DNA of 63,372 nt from Streptomyces sp. ISL-10. GTDB taxonomy: Bacteria; Actinomycetota; Actinomycetes; Streptomycetales; Streptomycetaceae. Made by a program: the position numbers and the translations under genes. The notes beneath the pieces are model-generated. The model was not told where the DNA came from, did not search any database, and worked only from the letters and a program-made list of their open reading frames with translations. Each line of letters starts with the position of its first letter. Within the stretch, counting starts at the first letter, position 1. The stretch spans positions 1 through 63,372 of the forward strand of contig NZ_JAGGOJ010000045.1 in assembly GCF_018614575.1 (NCBI RefSeq). Reading direction: 5' to 3'. Below are positions 35,104 through 43,880 of the stretch, in pieces.

Positions 35104-36110
35104 GTACATCGCTGAGCACGCCGTCCCCCCCACCCGCCGGGCAGCGGCCGCAGACCGCGGCCGGCACGGCACCCGAGCCCCCGCCCTCCGCGCCGCGCAC
35201 GGCCCGCCGCAGCGACCGGATGCGTGCCTGGGCCACCAGGGCTCCGCTCCTGCCCGCCCTCGTGTTCCTGATCACGGTCACCCAGCTGCCCTTCGTGGCC
35301 ACACTGGTGATCTCCCTCTTCGACTGGAACTCCCTCGCCCCCGACGAACGCGCCTTCACGGGCCTGAGCAACTACGCCTCCGTGTTCACGGACGCCGCGC
35401 TGCGCGCCTCGGTCCTGACCACCGTGCTGCTGACCGCGAGTGTCGTCATCGCGAGCGTGGTCCTCGGACTGCTCCTCGCCCTGCTGCTCGACCGCACCTT
35501 CTTCGGCCGCGGCATCGTGCGCACCCTGCTCATCACCCCGTTCCTGCTGGTGCCCGTCTCCGCGGCCCTGCTGTGGAAGCACGCCCTCTACAACCCCGAG
35601 TACGGGCTGTTCAACGGTGCCCTCAACTGGGCCGCCGGGCTCGTCGGCATCGACGCACCGGCCCAGCCCGACTGGATCTCCGAGATGCCGCTGCTCGCCG
35701 TCGAAGCGGCCCTGGTGTGGCAGTGGACACCGTTCATGATGCTGATCCTGCTCGCCGGACTGCAGAGCAGGCCCGCGGAGATGATGGAGGCCGCCCGGCT
35801 CGACGGCGCGAGCGCCTGGCAGACGTTCCGCTACCTGACCCTGCCGCATCTGCGCCGCTACCTCGAACTGGGCATTCTGCTCGGCTCGGTGTACATCGTG
35901 CAGAACTTCGACGCCGTGTTCACCCTCACCTCCGGCGGGCTCGGCACCGCCAACCTCCCCTACACGATCTACCAGACCTTCTACCAGGCCCACGAGTACG
36001 GACTGGCGTCCGCCGCGGGAGTCGTCGTCGTGATCGGCACCATCGTCATCGCGACGTTCGCACTCCGGGTGGTCTCGTCCCTCTTCCGTGAGGAGGCGAC
36101 CCGCGCATGA
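35100..36110 (+). CDS. ABC sugar/polyol permease 1 (MalF/UgpA type)
   Basis: 336 residues from the GTG at 35100 that overlaps the binding-protein stop. A Pro-rich cytoplasmic tail (about 45 residues) precedes six membrane segments. The EAA loop, which contacts the ATPase, reads MMEAARLDGASAWQTFRYLTLPHL. It pairs with permease 2. Confidence 0.92.
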   Translation: MSTSLSTPSPPPAGQRPQTAAGTAPEPPPSAPRTARRSDRMRAWATRAPLLPALVFLITVTQLPFVATLVISLFDWNSLAPDERAFTGLSNYASVFTDAALRASVLTTVLLTASVVIASVVLGLLLALLLDRTFFGRGIVRTLLITPFLLVPVSAALLWKHALYNPEYGLFNGALNWAAGLVGIDAPAQPDWISEMPLLAVEAALVWQWTPFMMLILLAGLQSRPAEMMEAARLDGASAWQTFRYLTLPHLRRYLELGILLGSVYIVQNFDAVFTLTSGGLGTANLPYTIYQTFYQAHEYGLASAAGVVVVIGTIVIATFALRVVSSLFREEATRA

Positions 36111-36985
36111 GCACCGCCACCGTCCGACCGTCCCACCAGGCGCTGCCGCCCGCGGCACGCAAGGCCCGCAGGCGCTCCGCAGCCCTCGGCCTCGTCGCCT
36201 GGATCGCCGGCATCGCGTTCTGTCTGCCCGCCCTGTGGATGCTGCTCACCTCCTTCCACTCGGAGGCGGACGCGGCCACCAATCCGCCCTCGTTCGCCGC
36301 CTCGCTCACCCTCGACGGCTACCGCGAGTTCTTCGGGGGCGGCGGCGGTCCCACCCCGTGGCCGCCGCTGATCAACTCGCTGTCCGCGTCCCTGTTCTCG
36401 ACCGCGCTCGTGCTGGTGCTCGCGCTGCCAGCGGCCTACGCGCTGTCCATCCGGCGGGTGCGCAAGTGGACCGACGTGATGTTCTTCTTCCTGTCCACCA
36501 AGATGCTGCCGGTCGTCGCCGGGCTGCTCCCCGTCTACCTGTTCGCGAAGAACACCGGGATGCTGGACAACATCTGGCTCCTCGTCATCCTCTACACCTC
36601 GATGAACCTGCCGATCGCGGTGTGGATGATGCAGTCGTTCCTCGCCGATGTGCCGGTCTCCATCATCGAGGCCGCCCAGGTCGACGGCGCCCGGCTGCCC
36701 ACCATTCTGGCCCGGGTCGTCGCGCCCGTCGCCGGGCCCGGCATCGCCGCCACCGCGCTGATCTGCTTCATCTTCAGCTGGAACGAGCTGCTGTTCGCCC
36801 GGGTGCTCACCGGCGTCGTCGCCCAGACCGCACCCGTGTACCTGACCGGATTCGTCACCAGCCAGGGTCTCTTCCTCGCCCAGCTGTGCGCCGCGTCCGT
36901 CGTCGTGTCCCTGCCGGTGCTCGCCGCCGGCTACGCCGCCCAGGACAAGCTCGTCCAGGGCCTGTCTCTTGGAGCCGTCAAATGA
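36107..36985 (+). CDS. ABC sugar/polyol permease 2 (MalG/UgpE type)
   Basis: 292 residues with six membrane segments. The EAA loop is at IIEAAQVDGARLPTILARVVAPVAGPG. Start and stop overlap the neighbours by ATGA, so stoichiometric expression with permease 1 and the dehydrogenase is expected. Confidence 0.92.
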   Translation: MSTATVRPSHQALPPAARKARRRSAALGLVAWIAGIAFCLPALWMLLTSFHSEADAATNPPSFAASLTLDGYREFFGGGGGPTPWPPLINSLSASLFSTALVLVLALPAAYALSIRRVRKWTDVMFFFLSTKMLPVVAGLLPVYLFAKNTGMLDNIWLLVILYTSMNLPIAVWMMQSFLADVPVSIIEAAQVDGARLPTILARVVAPVAGPGIAATALICFIFSWNELLFARVLTGVVAQTAPVYLTGFVTSQGLFLAQLCAASVVVSLPVLAAGYAAQDKLVQGLSLGAVK

Positions 36986-37971
36986 GGGCAGCGATCGTCG
37001 AAGCACCCGGCAAGGTCACCGTCACGACCGTGCCCGACCCCACCCCCGGGCCCCGCGACGTCGTCGTCTCCGTCGCCTCGTGCGGCCTGTGCGGCACCGA
37101 TCTGCACATCCTTCAGGGCGAGTTCGCGCCCACCCTGCCGATCGTGCCCGGCCACGAGTTCGCGGGCGAGGTCGTCGGCGTCGGCAGGGACGTCACGGAA
37201 CTGTCTGTAGGAGACCTGGTCGCGGTCGATCCGTCGCTGCACTGCCACGAGTGCCGCTACTGCCGCAGCGGGCGCGGCAACCTCTGCGACCGCTGGGCGG
37301 CCATCGGCGTCACCGTTCCCGGTGGCGCAGCCGAGTACGCCGTCGCACCGGTGGCGAACTGCGTGAGACTGCCCCGCCACATCGATGTGAAGGACGCCGC
37401 CCTCATCGAGCCGTTGTCCTGCGCCGTGCGCGGCTACGACGTGCTCAGCGGCACGCTCGGTGCCGAGGTCCTGATCTACGGCTCCGGCACCATGGGCCTG
37501 ATGATGCTGGAGCTCGCCAAGCGCACCGGCGCCGCGGGCGTCGACGTCCTCGACGTCAATCCCGACCGCCTCGCTACCGCCGGGCTCCTCGGCTGCTCCC
37601 GTACGGCCGCTTCCGCAGACGAACTGGAGCGCCCCGGCGGCTGGGACGTCGTCATCGATGCCACCGGCAACGCCAAGGCCATCCAGGACGGCCTCGGCCG
37701 CGTCGCCAAGGGCGGCACTTTCCTCCAGTTCGGCGTCGCCGACTACGCGACGACGGCGGTGATCGAGCCGTACCGGATCTACAACCAGGAGATCACCATC
37801 ACCGGCTCCATGGCCGTTCTTCACAGCTACGAGCGGGCGGCCGCACTTTTCGCGACCGGCGTGCTCGACCCGTCGGTGTTCATCAGCGACCGACTGCCGC
37901 TGGAGCAGTACCCGCAGGCCGTCGAGCGGTTCGCGGCGGGCCACGGCCGCAAGATCGTGGTGGAGCCGTAA
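36982..37971 (+). CDS. Zinc-dependent medium-chain dehydrogenase, probable polyol dehydrogenase
   Basis: 329 residues. Catalytic zinc ligands: Cys in SCGLCGTDLHI and His-Glu in GHEFAGEVVG. The structural zinc loop is CHECRYCRSGRGNLC (four Cys). The NAD(P)-binding motif is YGSGTMGLMMLELAKRTGA. The sorbitol/xylitol/threonine dehydrogenase branch is indicated by length and context; oxidation of the imported polyol to a ketose is the likely step. Last gene of the operon, followed by a strong hairpin. Confidence 0.88.
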   Translation: MRAAIVEAPGKVTVTTVPDPTPGPRDVVVSVASCGLCGTDLHILQGEFAPTLPIVPGHEFAGEVVGVGRDVTELSVGDLVAVDPSLHCHECRYCRSGRGNLCDRWAAIGVTVPGGAAEYAVAPVANCVRLPRHIDVKDAALIEPLSCAVRGYDVLSGTLGAEVLIYGSGTMGLMMLELAKRTGAAGVDVLDVNPDRLATAGLLGCSRTAASADELERPGGWDVVIDATGNAKAIQDGLGRVAKGGTFLQFGVADYATTAVIEPYRIYNQEITITGSMAVLHSYERAAALFATGVLDPSVFISDRLPLEQYPQAVERFAAGHGRKIVVEP

Positions 37972-37982
37972 GCGGCGGCCCG

Positions 37983-38012
37983 GGCCCCGGCGGGGTGTCT
38001 CCCGCCGGGGCC
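37983..38012 (+). terminator. Hairpin terminator of the polyol operon
   Basis: A perfect 12-bp GC stem (37983-37994 with 38001-38012) with a 6-nt loop, 11 bp after the dehydrogenase stop. Confidence 0.85.
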
Positions 38013-38131
38013 GGGGAAGCATTCCGGACACTCTCGGTCTGAAACCTTGTCACGCTCCGTATTCCACCCCTACGTTGGCCGCCTGCGGCATGACCTGCAT
38101 GCGTGACCTACATGTAGTGGGGGAGCACACC

Positions 38132-39430
38132 ATGGCCGGAACCGGTCGGCACCGTCGATATCAGCCGAGTCGTATCAACCGCGCATCGCTCACCGTCACC
38201 GTCGGCGGCGCCGGCATGGCGCTTCCCCTGATCGGCGCGGGATCGGCCCACGCGGCATCCGGCGATCTCGGGGGGAAGGTCGCGGCCTGCGAGTCCACGG
38301 GCCATGGGAAGATCAACACCGGCAACGGCCATGACGGCGGGCTCCGGTTCACCCAGTCCACCTGGGAGGCCTACGGCGGGATCCGATACGCCGCGCGCGC
38401 CGACCTCGCCACCGAGGACCAGCAGATCGCCATCGCCGAGAAGGTTCTCGAAGGGCAGGGCGAGCGCGCCTGGCCCACCTGCTCGGAGCGTGCCCGGCTC
38501 ACCCGGGGCGGGGACGCACCCGCCATGGCGCCGGCTGTGCACGCCGAGCCGAAGCGAGCGCTGGCCTTCGAACGCGCGGCCTCGCCCACGACCGTTCCGA
38601 CCCAGCGGGAGGGATACACGGTCGCCCGCGGCGACTCCTTGTCCGGCATCGCGGAGAAGGAGCGGGTCAGGGGCGGATGGCAGCGGCTGTACGCGGACAA
38701 CCGCGCCGTGGTCGGCGACGACCCGGACCTGATCTTCCCCGGCCAGCGACTGGTCCTGCGCGCCACGGCGGCAGCTCCCGCCGCTCCCGCTGCTCCTCCG
38801 AAGGAGCGCACAGCGCCCGCCGCCGAGCCGCCGGCGCCCCGGCAGCAGGCACCGAAACCGCAGGCCGAGCCCAGGCAGCAGACGAAGCCCCAGCAGCAGA
38901 CGAAGCCCCAGCAGCAGGCCAGGCCCCAGCGGCAGGCCAGGCCCCAGCCGGAACAGCAGCCCAAGCCCAAGCCCCAACCAAAGCCCGACAGGCAGGCCAA
39001 GGCGGAGTCCCGGCCCGAGCGGCATGCCGGTTTGAGCGCACCCGTGACCGCCGGGCCGTCCACCGCCTACCGCAAGGCGGGCTCCTCCTGGTCGAGCGGG
39101 TATCACACGGGCGTCGACTTCCCCGTGCCCACCGGGACATCGGTGAAGGCGGTGGCGGCGGGCACGGTGGTGTCGGCCGGCTGGGGCGGCGCGTACGGCT
39201 ACGAGGTCGTCATCCGGCACCGCGACGGCCGGTACAGCCAGTACGCGCATCTCTCCGCGCTCACCGTGCGCACCGGCCAGCAGGTGACGTCAGGCCAGCG
39301 GATAGCCCGCTCAGGATCCACCGGCAACAGCACGGGACCGCATCTGCACTTCGAGATCCGCACCGGACCGGGATACGGGTCCGACATCGATCCCCTCGCC
39401 TACCTCAGGGCCGGCGGCGTGTCGATCTGA
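38132..39430 (+). CDS. Secreted RPF-like / LysM / M23 cell-wall hydrolase
   Basis: 432 residues. A signal peptide (to about residue 38) is followed by a transglycosylase/resuscitation-factor domain (VAACESTGHGKINTGNG, GGLRFTQSTWEAYGG; catalytic Glu in ACES), a LysM domain (YTVARGDSLSGIAE to LIFPGQRLVL), an 80-residue Pro/Gln/Lys linker, and an M23 endopeptidase with its zinc ligands in HTGVDFPVP and GPHLHFEIR. It should cut both glycan strands and peptide cross-links in the wall during growth or germination. Start by GGGGAG 7 bp upstream. Its last 120 bp overlap a convergent gene. Confidence 0.92.
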   Translation: MAGTGRHRRYQPSRINRASLTVTVGGAGMALPLIGAGSAHAASGDLGGKVAACESTGHGKINTGNGHDGGLRFTQSTWEAYGGIRYAARADLATEDQQIAIAEKVLEGQGERAWPTCSERARLTRGGDAPAMAPAVHAEPKRALAFERAASPTTVPTQREGYTVARGDSLSGIAEKERVRGGWQRLYADNRAVVGDDPDLIFPGQRLVLRATAAAPAAPAAPPKERTAPAAEPPAPRQQAPKPQAEPRQQTKPQQQTKPQQQARPQRQARPQPEQQPKPKPQPKPDRQAKAESRPERHAGLSAPVTAGPSTAYRKAGSSWSSGYHTGVDFPVPTGTSVKAVAAGTVVSAGWGGAYGYEVVIRHRDGRYSQYAHLSALTVRTGQQVTSGQRIARSGSTGNSTGPHLHFEIRTGPGYGSDIDPLAYLRAGGVSI

Positions 39431-40348
39431 TCCGGCGCGCGGGGGAGCGACGCGATCTCCCGACAAGGTCGCACGCCCCTCTGAGCGCTCCCGGTGCACG
39501 TGGCGGTCCCGGGGTTGCACGCCGTTGCCCAGCCGCTCGATCGTCAGAAGGACGAGCCCGCCCGCGGCCACGACACCGCATCCGAGCGCCAGCACCGTGC
39601 CCGCCGGCCCGTACCTGAAGTCCTCGCCGAACAGCGTGATCCCGACCGCCGCGGCCACCACGGGGTTGACCACGGTGACCGTGGCGAGCGGGGCCGCGAG
39701 GCCCGCTCCGCGATACGACGCCTGGGACAGCAGCAGCCCCCCGACCGCGAGCACGGCCACGACGAGCAGGCTCGGCCACTGCGTCAGCGGCGCGCTCCAG
39801 TCCCAGTCGACGGCGACGGTCTTGGTGAACACCGAGGCGATACCGAAGGCGACGCCCGCCGCTCCGGCCAGCAGGACGCTGCGCACGATCGGCCGGCGCA
39901 CCCCTTGAGCGCCCAGGAAGAGCAGGGCAACCGTGCCGATCGTCACCGCGGCGAGCACCGCGCGCTCCACGCCGCCCAGCGACTGGGAAGCGGAGCCCCC
40001 GGTCAGCGCGAGGAGCCCGGCGAGCCCTGCGGTCGCCATGATCGCGCCGCGCCAGGCCGTCGGCCCTGCCCCGCGCCGTACGAACAGCGCCGCCATCGGC
40101 AGCGCGAAGACGATGGTGAGCGCGCCGAGCGGCTGCACGACGCTGAGCGGCCCGTACGCCAGCGCGACGACGTGGAGTACCGCGCCCACGCTGTTGAGCA
40201 GCACGGCGACCCACCAACCGCCTCGGTTGAGCGGCGCATACGGGCGGGACGGCGTGGTGGTCGCCACGTGCTCCTGGAGGATCGCCCCGGCCGCGTAGGC
40301 GACCGCGGAGACCAGCGACAGGAGCACGGACAGCGCGAGGGAGCTCAT
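39311..40348 (-). CDS. DMT/EamA-type membrane transporter
   Basis: 345 residues, about nine to ten hydrophobic segments arranged as two EamA-like halves (LALSVLLSLVSAVAYAAGA, VLLAGAAGVAFGIASVFTK, VTVVNPVVAAAVGITLFGE). The family exports or imports small metabolites; the substrate is unknown. The last 60 or so residues are hydrophilic, and the final 40 are read from within the convergent wall-hydrolase gene; no earlier stop exists. The ATG at 40348 has only a weak ribosome site. Confidence 0.8.
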   Translation of the reverse strand: MSSLALSVLLSLVSAVAYAAGAILQEHVATTTPSRPYAPLNRGGWWVAVLLNSVGAVLHVVALAYGPLSVVQPLGALTIVFALPMAALFVRRGAGPTAWRGAIMATAGLAGLLALTGGSASQSLGGVERAVLAAVTIGTVALLFLGAQGVRRPIVRSVLLAGAAGVAFGIASVFTKTVAVDWDWSAPLTQWPSLLVVAVLAVGGLLLSQASYRGAGLAAPLATVTVVNPVVAAAVGITLFGEDFRYGPAGTVLALGCGVVAAGGLVLLTIERLGNGVQPRDRHVHRERSEGRATLSGDRVAPPRAGSDRHAAGPEVGEGIDVGPVSRSGADLEVQMRSRAVAGGS

Positions 40349-40405
40349 GATGATTACCCTGTCCCCCTTCTGCCTTCACGTCGTCGTTCTTGAGCAGGCA
40401 CTTGT

Positions 40406-40427
40406 CCGTACTGCTGACGTAGTACGG
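40406..40427. promoter_or_regulatory. 22-bp dyad operator candidate between DMT and FhuF-like genes
   Basis: CCGTACT and AGTACGG arms are separated by 8 bp in the 352-bp divergent gap, 58 bp from the DMT start. The size suits a TetR- or MarR-type dimer. No iron box was found in this gap. Confidence 0.35.
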
Positions 40428-40627
40428 GATGACGTCCGACTCCCCCTTCCGGCGGGGGCGCAGGCGGATCGGGGGGACCGCCGACCCGCTCGGCGCGCGG
40501 GTTCATCCCCAGTATCCGATGTGCGTCACTGCCGCGCGCGCGGCAGTGACACCGGCGTCGTTCGCCGCCGGGCACCGGGACATCCTTACGGTGATCACGC
40601 ACGGCGTCACCGGAATTTCCACGAGCC

Positions 40628-40730
40628 GGTACGGGTGGGGGAGACACGGGTTCGGCACGGGTGGGAGAGATACGGGCGGTCCGGCACGGGTGGGAGAGAT
40701 ATGGCGGGAGAGCTTCGGGTGGGAGAAAAG
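40628..40730 (+). repeat. Degenerate tandem repeat spanning a start region
   Basis: Four imperfect units of about 26-31 bp with core GGCACGGGTGGGAGAGATA begin at 40628, 40654, 40683 and 40714. The GGGAG in each unit resembles a ribosome site, and unit 3 contains the ATG of the FhuF-like gene. Confidence 0.75.
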
Positions 40731-41447
40731 GGGAGCGGTGTGGAGGCGGCACGGTGGGCGGAGACGGCGTCCGTGGGAGGGTTCTTCGCGCTGCGGGCCG
40801 GCGAGCCCGGCACGGGGCACACCCCGCTCGCGCACGTGTACGCGGCGGAGCCAGGGGACGGCTCCCTGCTCACCTGGCGTGTCGACGCCGTCTCCGCCCG
40901 GCTGGGGGCACCCGAGCGGCGCGTCGCCGCCTCGGTGGCCCACCTCGGGCTCGCGGCGCGCCTGTGGTCCGTGGCCCTGGGCTCCGCGGTACTCCACGAC
41001 TGCGTGCCCGATCTGGACCCGGCCGTTCTGCACTGGGACCCGCGCAGGACGTCGCCCGACGATCTGGTGCTGCGGGAGCCGCGCCCGTCGGCCGGGGGCG
41101 GGGGCGCGACCGCCGTCCGCGAGAGCGTCCAGCTGCGGCATCTCGTCCCCCTCGCGGACGCGTTGCGCCGAGACACCCGGATCTCGGCACGGCTGCTGTG
41201 GGGCAACGCGGGCTCGGCCCTCGCCGGTGCCGTACGGGAGTTGACCGCGTGGGCGGGGCGCACCGGGCGGCCGGAGGTCGCCGAGAAGGCGGCCGCGCTC
41301 GCGGACGAGCTGTTCGCCCACCCCGACCTGTCGGGGACCGTGCACGGTCCCGCACTGCGGCGCCGCACCTGCTGCCTGTACTACCGCTGCCCGGTCGGCG
41401 GGTTGTGCGGGGACTGCGTGTTCGACCGCGTGCCGGGATCCCGGTAG
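40701..41447 (+). CDS. Second FhuF-like (2Fe-2S)-binding protein
   Basis: 248 residues. The C-terminus carries the FhuF cluster motif, Cys224-Cys225, ten residues, Cys236, two residues, Cys239 (CCLYYRCPVGGLCGDC), as in the gene at 13294. The body is Ala/Arg-rich and helical and differs strongly from that paralogue. Start at ATG 40701 with GGAG 5 bp before; GTG 40740 is an alternative. It is likely a ferric-siderophore reductase for another siderophore, but no iron box is seen nearby, and its stop codon forms part of the terminator stem. Confidence 0.8.
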   Translation: MAGELRVGEKGSGVEAARWAETASVGGFFALRAGEPGTGHTPLAHVYAAEPGDGSLLTWRVDAVSARLGAPERRVAASVAHLGLAARLWSVALGSAVLHDCVPDLDPAVLHWDPRRTSPDDLVLREPRPSAGGGGATAVRESVQLRHLVPLADALRRDTRISARLLWGNAGSALAGAVRELTAWAGRTGRPEVAEKAAALADELFAHPDLSGTVHGPALRRRTCCLYYRCPVGGLCGDCVFDRVPGSR

Positions 41448-41476
41448 GGCATGCCGGACCCCCATCCGGCATGCCC
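41447..41476 (+). terminator. Hairpin terminator overlapping the FhuF-like stop codon
   Basis: A 12-bp perfect stem (41447-41458 with 41465-41476) with a 6-nt loop, followed by C-rich sequence and TTTT. The left arm starts with the last base of the TAG stop. Confidence 0.8.
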
Positions 41477-41858
41477 CACCCCCCCATTTTCCGAGTGGTC
41501 GGTGGCCTTGTCGGATCACATAGTGGGGTGCAATCCGGGGGATCTGTGTGCGGATGGTGAAACCTGGCGGGAAACGGATCCGCCCGCCCGCAACCGACGA
41601 ACGGCCTGCGGCACCGCCGGGCCCCCTCCCCGCCACTCACCGCCCGCCCAAGGACCCGTATGCCGTCTGATGCAAGCGGTTGCCGTGATGTGGTGTCTCT
41701 CGTCACATGTCCAGACCAATCGGCCCAGTCGGCCAGCGCACGGAATCGGCCAGTCCGCTCATGGCCGCCACGCCCCACGGGCAACGCGGCGGGCCGACCG
41801 GATCACTGGGCGCGCAGCACTCCGCCCGACCGCACCGTCCTTGGGTGACGCTCGTCAT

Positions 41859-41887
41859 TTGGCCGGCACCTCATCACTCGGTAAAAT
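41859..41887 (+). promoter_or_regulatory. Vegetative-type promoter of the zinc-ribbon SDR gene
   Basis: TTGGCC (41859-41864) and TAAAAT (41882-41887) are spaced by 17 bp, close to the -35/-10 pattern of the principal sigma factor. It is 49 bp before the ATG. The rest of the gap 41477-41858 shows no gene. Confidence 0.5.
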
Positions 41888-41936
41888 CGCGCTTTTGAAA
41901 CTCCGGCATTCGAGTGATCGAGGAACAACACAGGCC

Positions 41937-43400
41937 ATGACCGTCACAGAGGACAGCCCGGTATACGGACCGGGCATCGACCCCGAGCGTCTGGCCGTCT
42001 GCCTGAGCGTGCTCGAAGAGCTCGACAAGCTCGACATCGACCACCCGGATGCCATCGCGGTGCGCCGCGCCACCGCCGGCGTCTACCGGACGGTCAAGCA
42101 GCGCCGCCGGCAGGAGCGCCGCGCCGCCAAGACCGCGCACGACAGGGCCGTCACCGAGGCCACCGCCACCGGTTCCGCCGAGCGCATCGACGACGAGACG
42201 CAGGGGTTGCTGCCCTCCTCGTCCGTCGTGGGGGAGATCGCGGGCATACTCCAGCGCCCCCGTTCCTGCTACATCTGCAAGACCCGCTATGTCGAGGTCG
42301 ACGCCTTCTATCACCAGCTGTGCCAGAAGTGCGCCGCAGAGAACCGCGCCCGCCGTGCCGCCCGCACCGACCTGACCGGCAAGCGGGCCCTGCTCACCGG
42401 GGGCCGTGCCAAGATCGGCATGTACATCGCGCTGCGGCTGCTCCGCGACGGTGCCCACACCACGATCACCACGCGTTTCCCCAACGACGCCATCCGCCGT
42501 TTCAAGGCCATGCCGGACAGCGACGAGTGGATCCACCGGCTCAAGATCGTCGGCATCGACCTGCGCGACCCGGCCCAGGTCGTCGCCCTCGCCGACTCGG
42601 TCGCCGCCGAGGGTCCGCTCGACATCCTGATCAACAACGCCGCCCAGACCGTGCGCCGCTCGCCGCAGGCGTACCGCGAGCTCGTGGTCGCCGAGTCTGC
42701 CCCGCTGCCGACGGGCGAGCTGCCGCCCGCCCAGGTCATCGGCACGTTCGGCAGCGGCGCCGTGGACTCCGTCGCCGCCCTGCCCTCGTCCCGCGGCGAG
42801 GGCCTGAGCGCCCAGGAGGTCACCGACCTCGCGCTCGTCAGCGGCTCCGCGTCCCTGGAGCGCATCGCGGCCGGTACCGCCATCGACGCCGGCGGCCTCG
42901 TCCCCGACCTGCACGACAGCAACAGCTGGATCCAGACGGTCTCCGAGGTCGACCCGGTGGAGCTGCTCGAGGTGCAACTGTGCAACTCGACCGCGCCGTT
43001 CATCCTGATCAGCAGGCTTCGCCCGGCGATGGCGGCGGCCCGGGGCCGGCGCAAGTACGTCGTGAACGTCTCCGCCATGGAGGGCGTCTTCAGCCGCGGC
43101 TACAAGGGGGCGGGCCACCCGCACACCAACATGGCCAAGGCCGCGCTCAACATGCTCACCCGCACCAGCGCGCAGGAGATGTTCGAGAGCGACGGCATCC
43201 TGATGACCGCCGTGGACACCGGCTGGATCACCGACGAGCGCCCGCACCCGGACAAGATGCGACTGGCGGACGAGGGCTTCCATGCCCCGCTCGACCTCGT
43301 CGACGGAGCCGCCCGCGTGTACGACCCGATCGTGCGGGGCGAGAGCGGCGAGGACCTGTTCGGCTGCTTCCTCAAGGATTACGGCCTCGCCAACTGGTAG
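41937..43400 (+). CDS. Zinc-ribbon SDR-fold protein with non-canonical active site
   Basis: 487 residues. Residues 1-105 are helical and charged. A Cys4 zinc ribbon follows (Cys111, Cys114, Cys129, Cys132; CYICKTRY..CQKC), then a short-chain dehydrogenase domain from about 147 with ALLTGGRAKIGMYIA and LDILINNAAQT. Where SDRs have YxxxK the sequence is TNMAKAALNML, so the catalytic Tyr is replaced by Thr while Lys is kept. An insert of about 90 residues after NNAAQT adds another anomaly. Related SDRs with zinc-binding extensions occur in fungi and protists, to my recollection. Reaction unknown. Confidence 0.8.
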   Translation: MTVTEDSPVYGPGIDPERLAVCLSVLEELDKLDIDHPDAIAVRRATAGVYRTVKQRRRQERRAAKTAHDRAVTEATATGSAERIDDETQGLLPSSSVVGEIAGILQRPRSCYICKTRYVEVDAFYHQLCQKCAAENRARRAARTDLTGKRALLTGGRAKIGMYIALRLLRDGAHTTITTRFPNDAIRRFKAMPDSDEWIHRLKIVGIDLRDPAQVVALADSVAAEGPLDILINNAAQTVRRSPQAYRELVVAESAPLPTGELPPAQVIGTFGSGAVDSVAALPSSRGEGLSAQEVTDLALVSGSASLERIAAGTAIDAGGLVPDLHDSNSWIQTVSEVDPVELLEVQLCNSTAPFILISRLRPAMAAARGRRKYVVNVSAMEGVFSRGYKGAGHPHTNMAKAALNMLTRTSAQEMFESDGILMTAVDTGWITDERPHPDKMRLADEGFHAPLDLVDGAARVYDPIVRGESGEDLFGCFLKDYGLANW

Positions 43401-43434
43401 GAAACGGGTAATTCACCCATACCGTCACCCCTTT

Positions 43435-43464
43435 CGGCCGGTGCACCAGCAGGTGCACCGGCCG
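43435..43464 (+). terminator. Hairpin terminator after SDR gene
   Basis: A perfect 13-bp stem (43435-43447 with 43452-43464) and AGCA loop, 34 bp after the stop, followed by TTG. The rest of the gap up to 43697 holds no gene. Confidence 0.85.
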
Positions 43465-43697
43465 TTGTCCATCCAGAGGGGGTCGTTGGCGTGAATTGAG
43501 CCGCATTATTGGCCCCATCGAGCGCAGGTCCGCTCATTTGGTTACCCTGGGGTGAATGGACGGCCTCCAAGGGACTTACCAATCCCCTTCGGCCCTCCTG
43601 GGACAGGTCTTCAACCCGGCCGCGGTCCCGCCAGAGTTGACGGCGCCACCGCGACCCAACTGCCCTGTCCCACATACGCGACACAGAGGAGTGCGCG

Positions 43698-43868
43698 GTG
43701 ACACCAGATGTGAAGCACGAGAAGCGGCCGTCGGAGGACGGCGGCGAACGGCCCGGCAAGGCCGAAGAGATTCGCAACCTCGAGGTCTGGGCCCGTTCGG
43801 CCCCGATCCGACTCGCCGGGTACGAGGAAGACCTGGCCGAGCCGCACATCCTTCCCGGCATCGACTGA
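43698..43868 (+). CDS. Isolated 56-residue acidic peptide, function unknown
   Basis: GTG start 8 bp after a strong AGAGGA site, 57 codons including the stop, with coding-type third-base GC bias. The N-terminal half is highly charged (DVKHEKRPSEDGGERPGK), and the C-terminal half is more ordered and aromatic (NLEVWARSAPIRLAGYEED then a tail ending LPGID). No signal peptide. The gene stands alone between two strong terminators (43435-43464 and 43881-43918), which argues for a real expressed gene. The leader/core look would suit a modified peptide, but no modifying enzyme is adjacent. Confidence 0.7.
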   Translation: MTPDVKHEKRPSEDGGERPGKAEEIRNLEVWARSAPIRLAGYEEDLAEPHILPGID

Positions 43869-43880
43869 TCTGCGCTGTGC

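Noticed and set aside
38013..38131. c-di-AMP (ydaO) riboswitch before the RPF-like gene
   Set aside because: Such switches often precede actinobacterial rpf genes, but this leader is short and I could not find the conserved helices or core.
43698..43868. Lanthipeptide or other RiPP precursor
   Set aside because: No modifying enzyme, transporter or protease is adjacent and the core lacks Cys, so only an unknown peptide is claimed.
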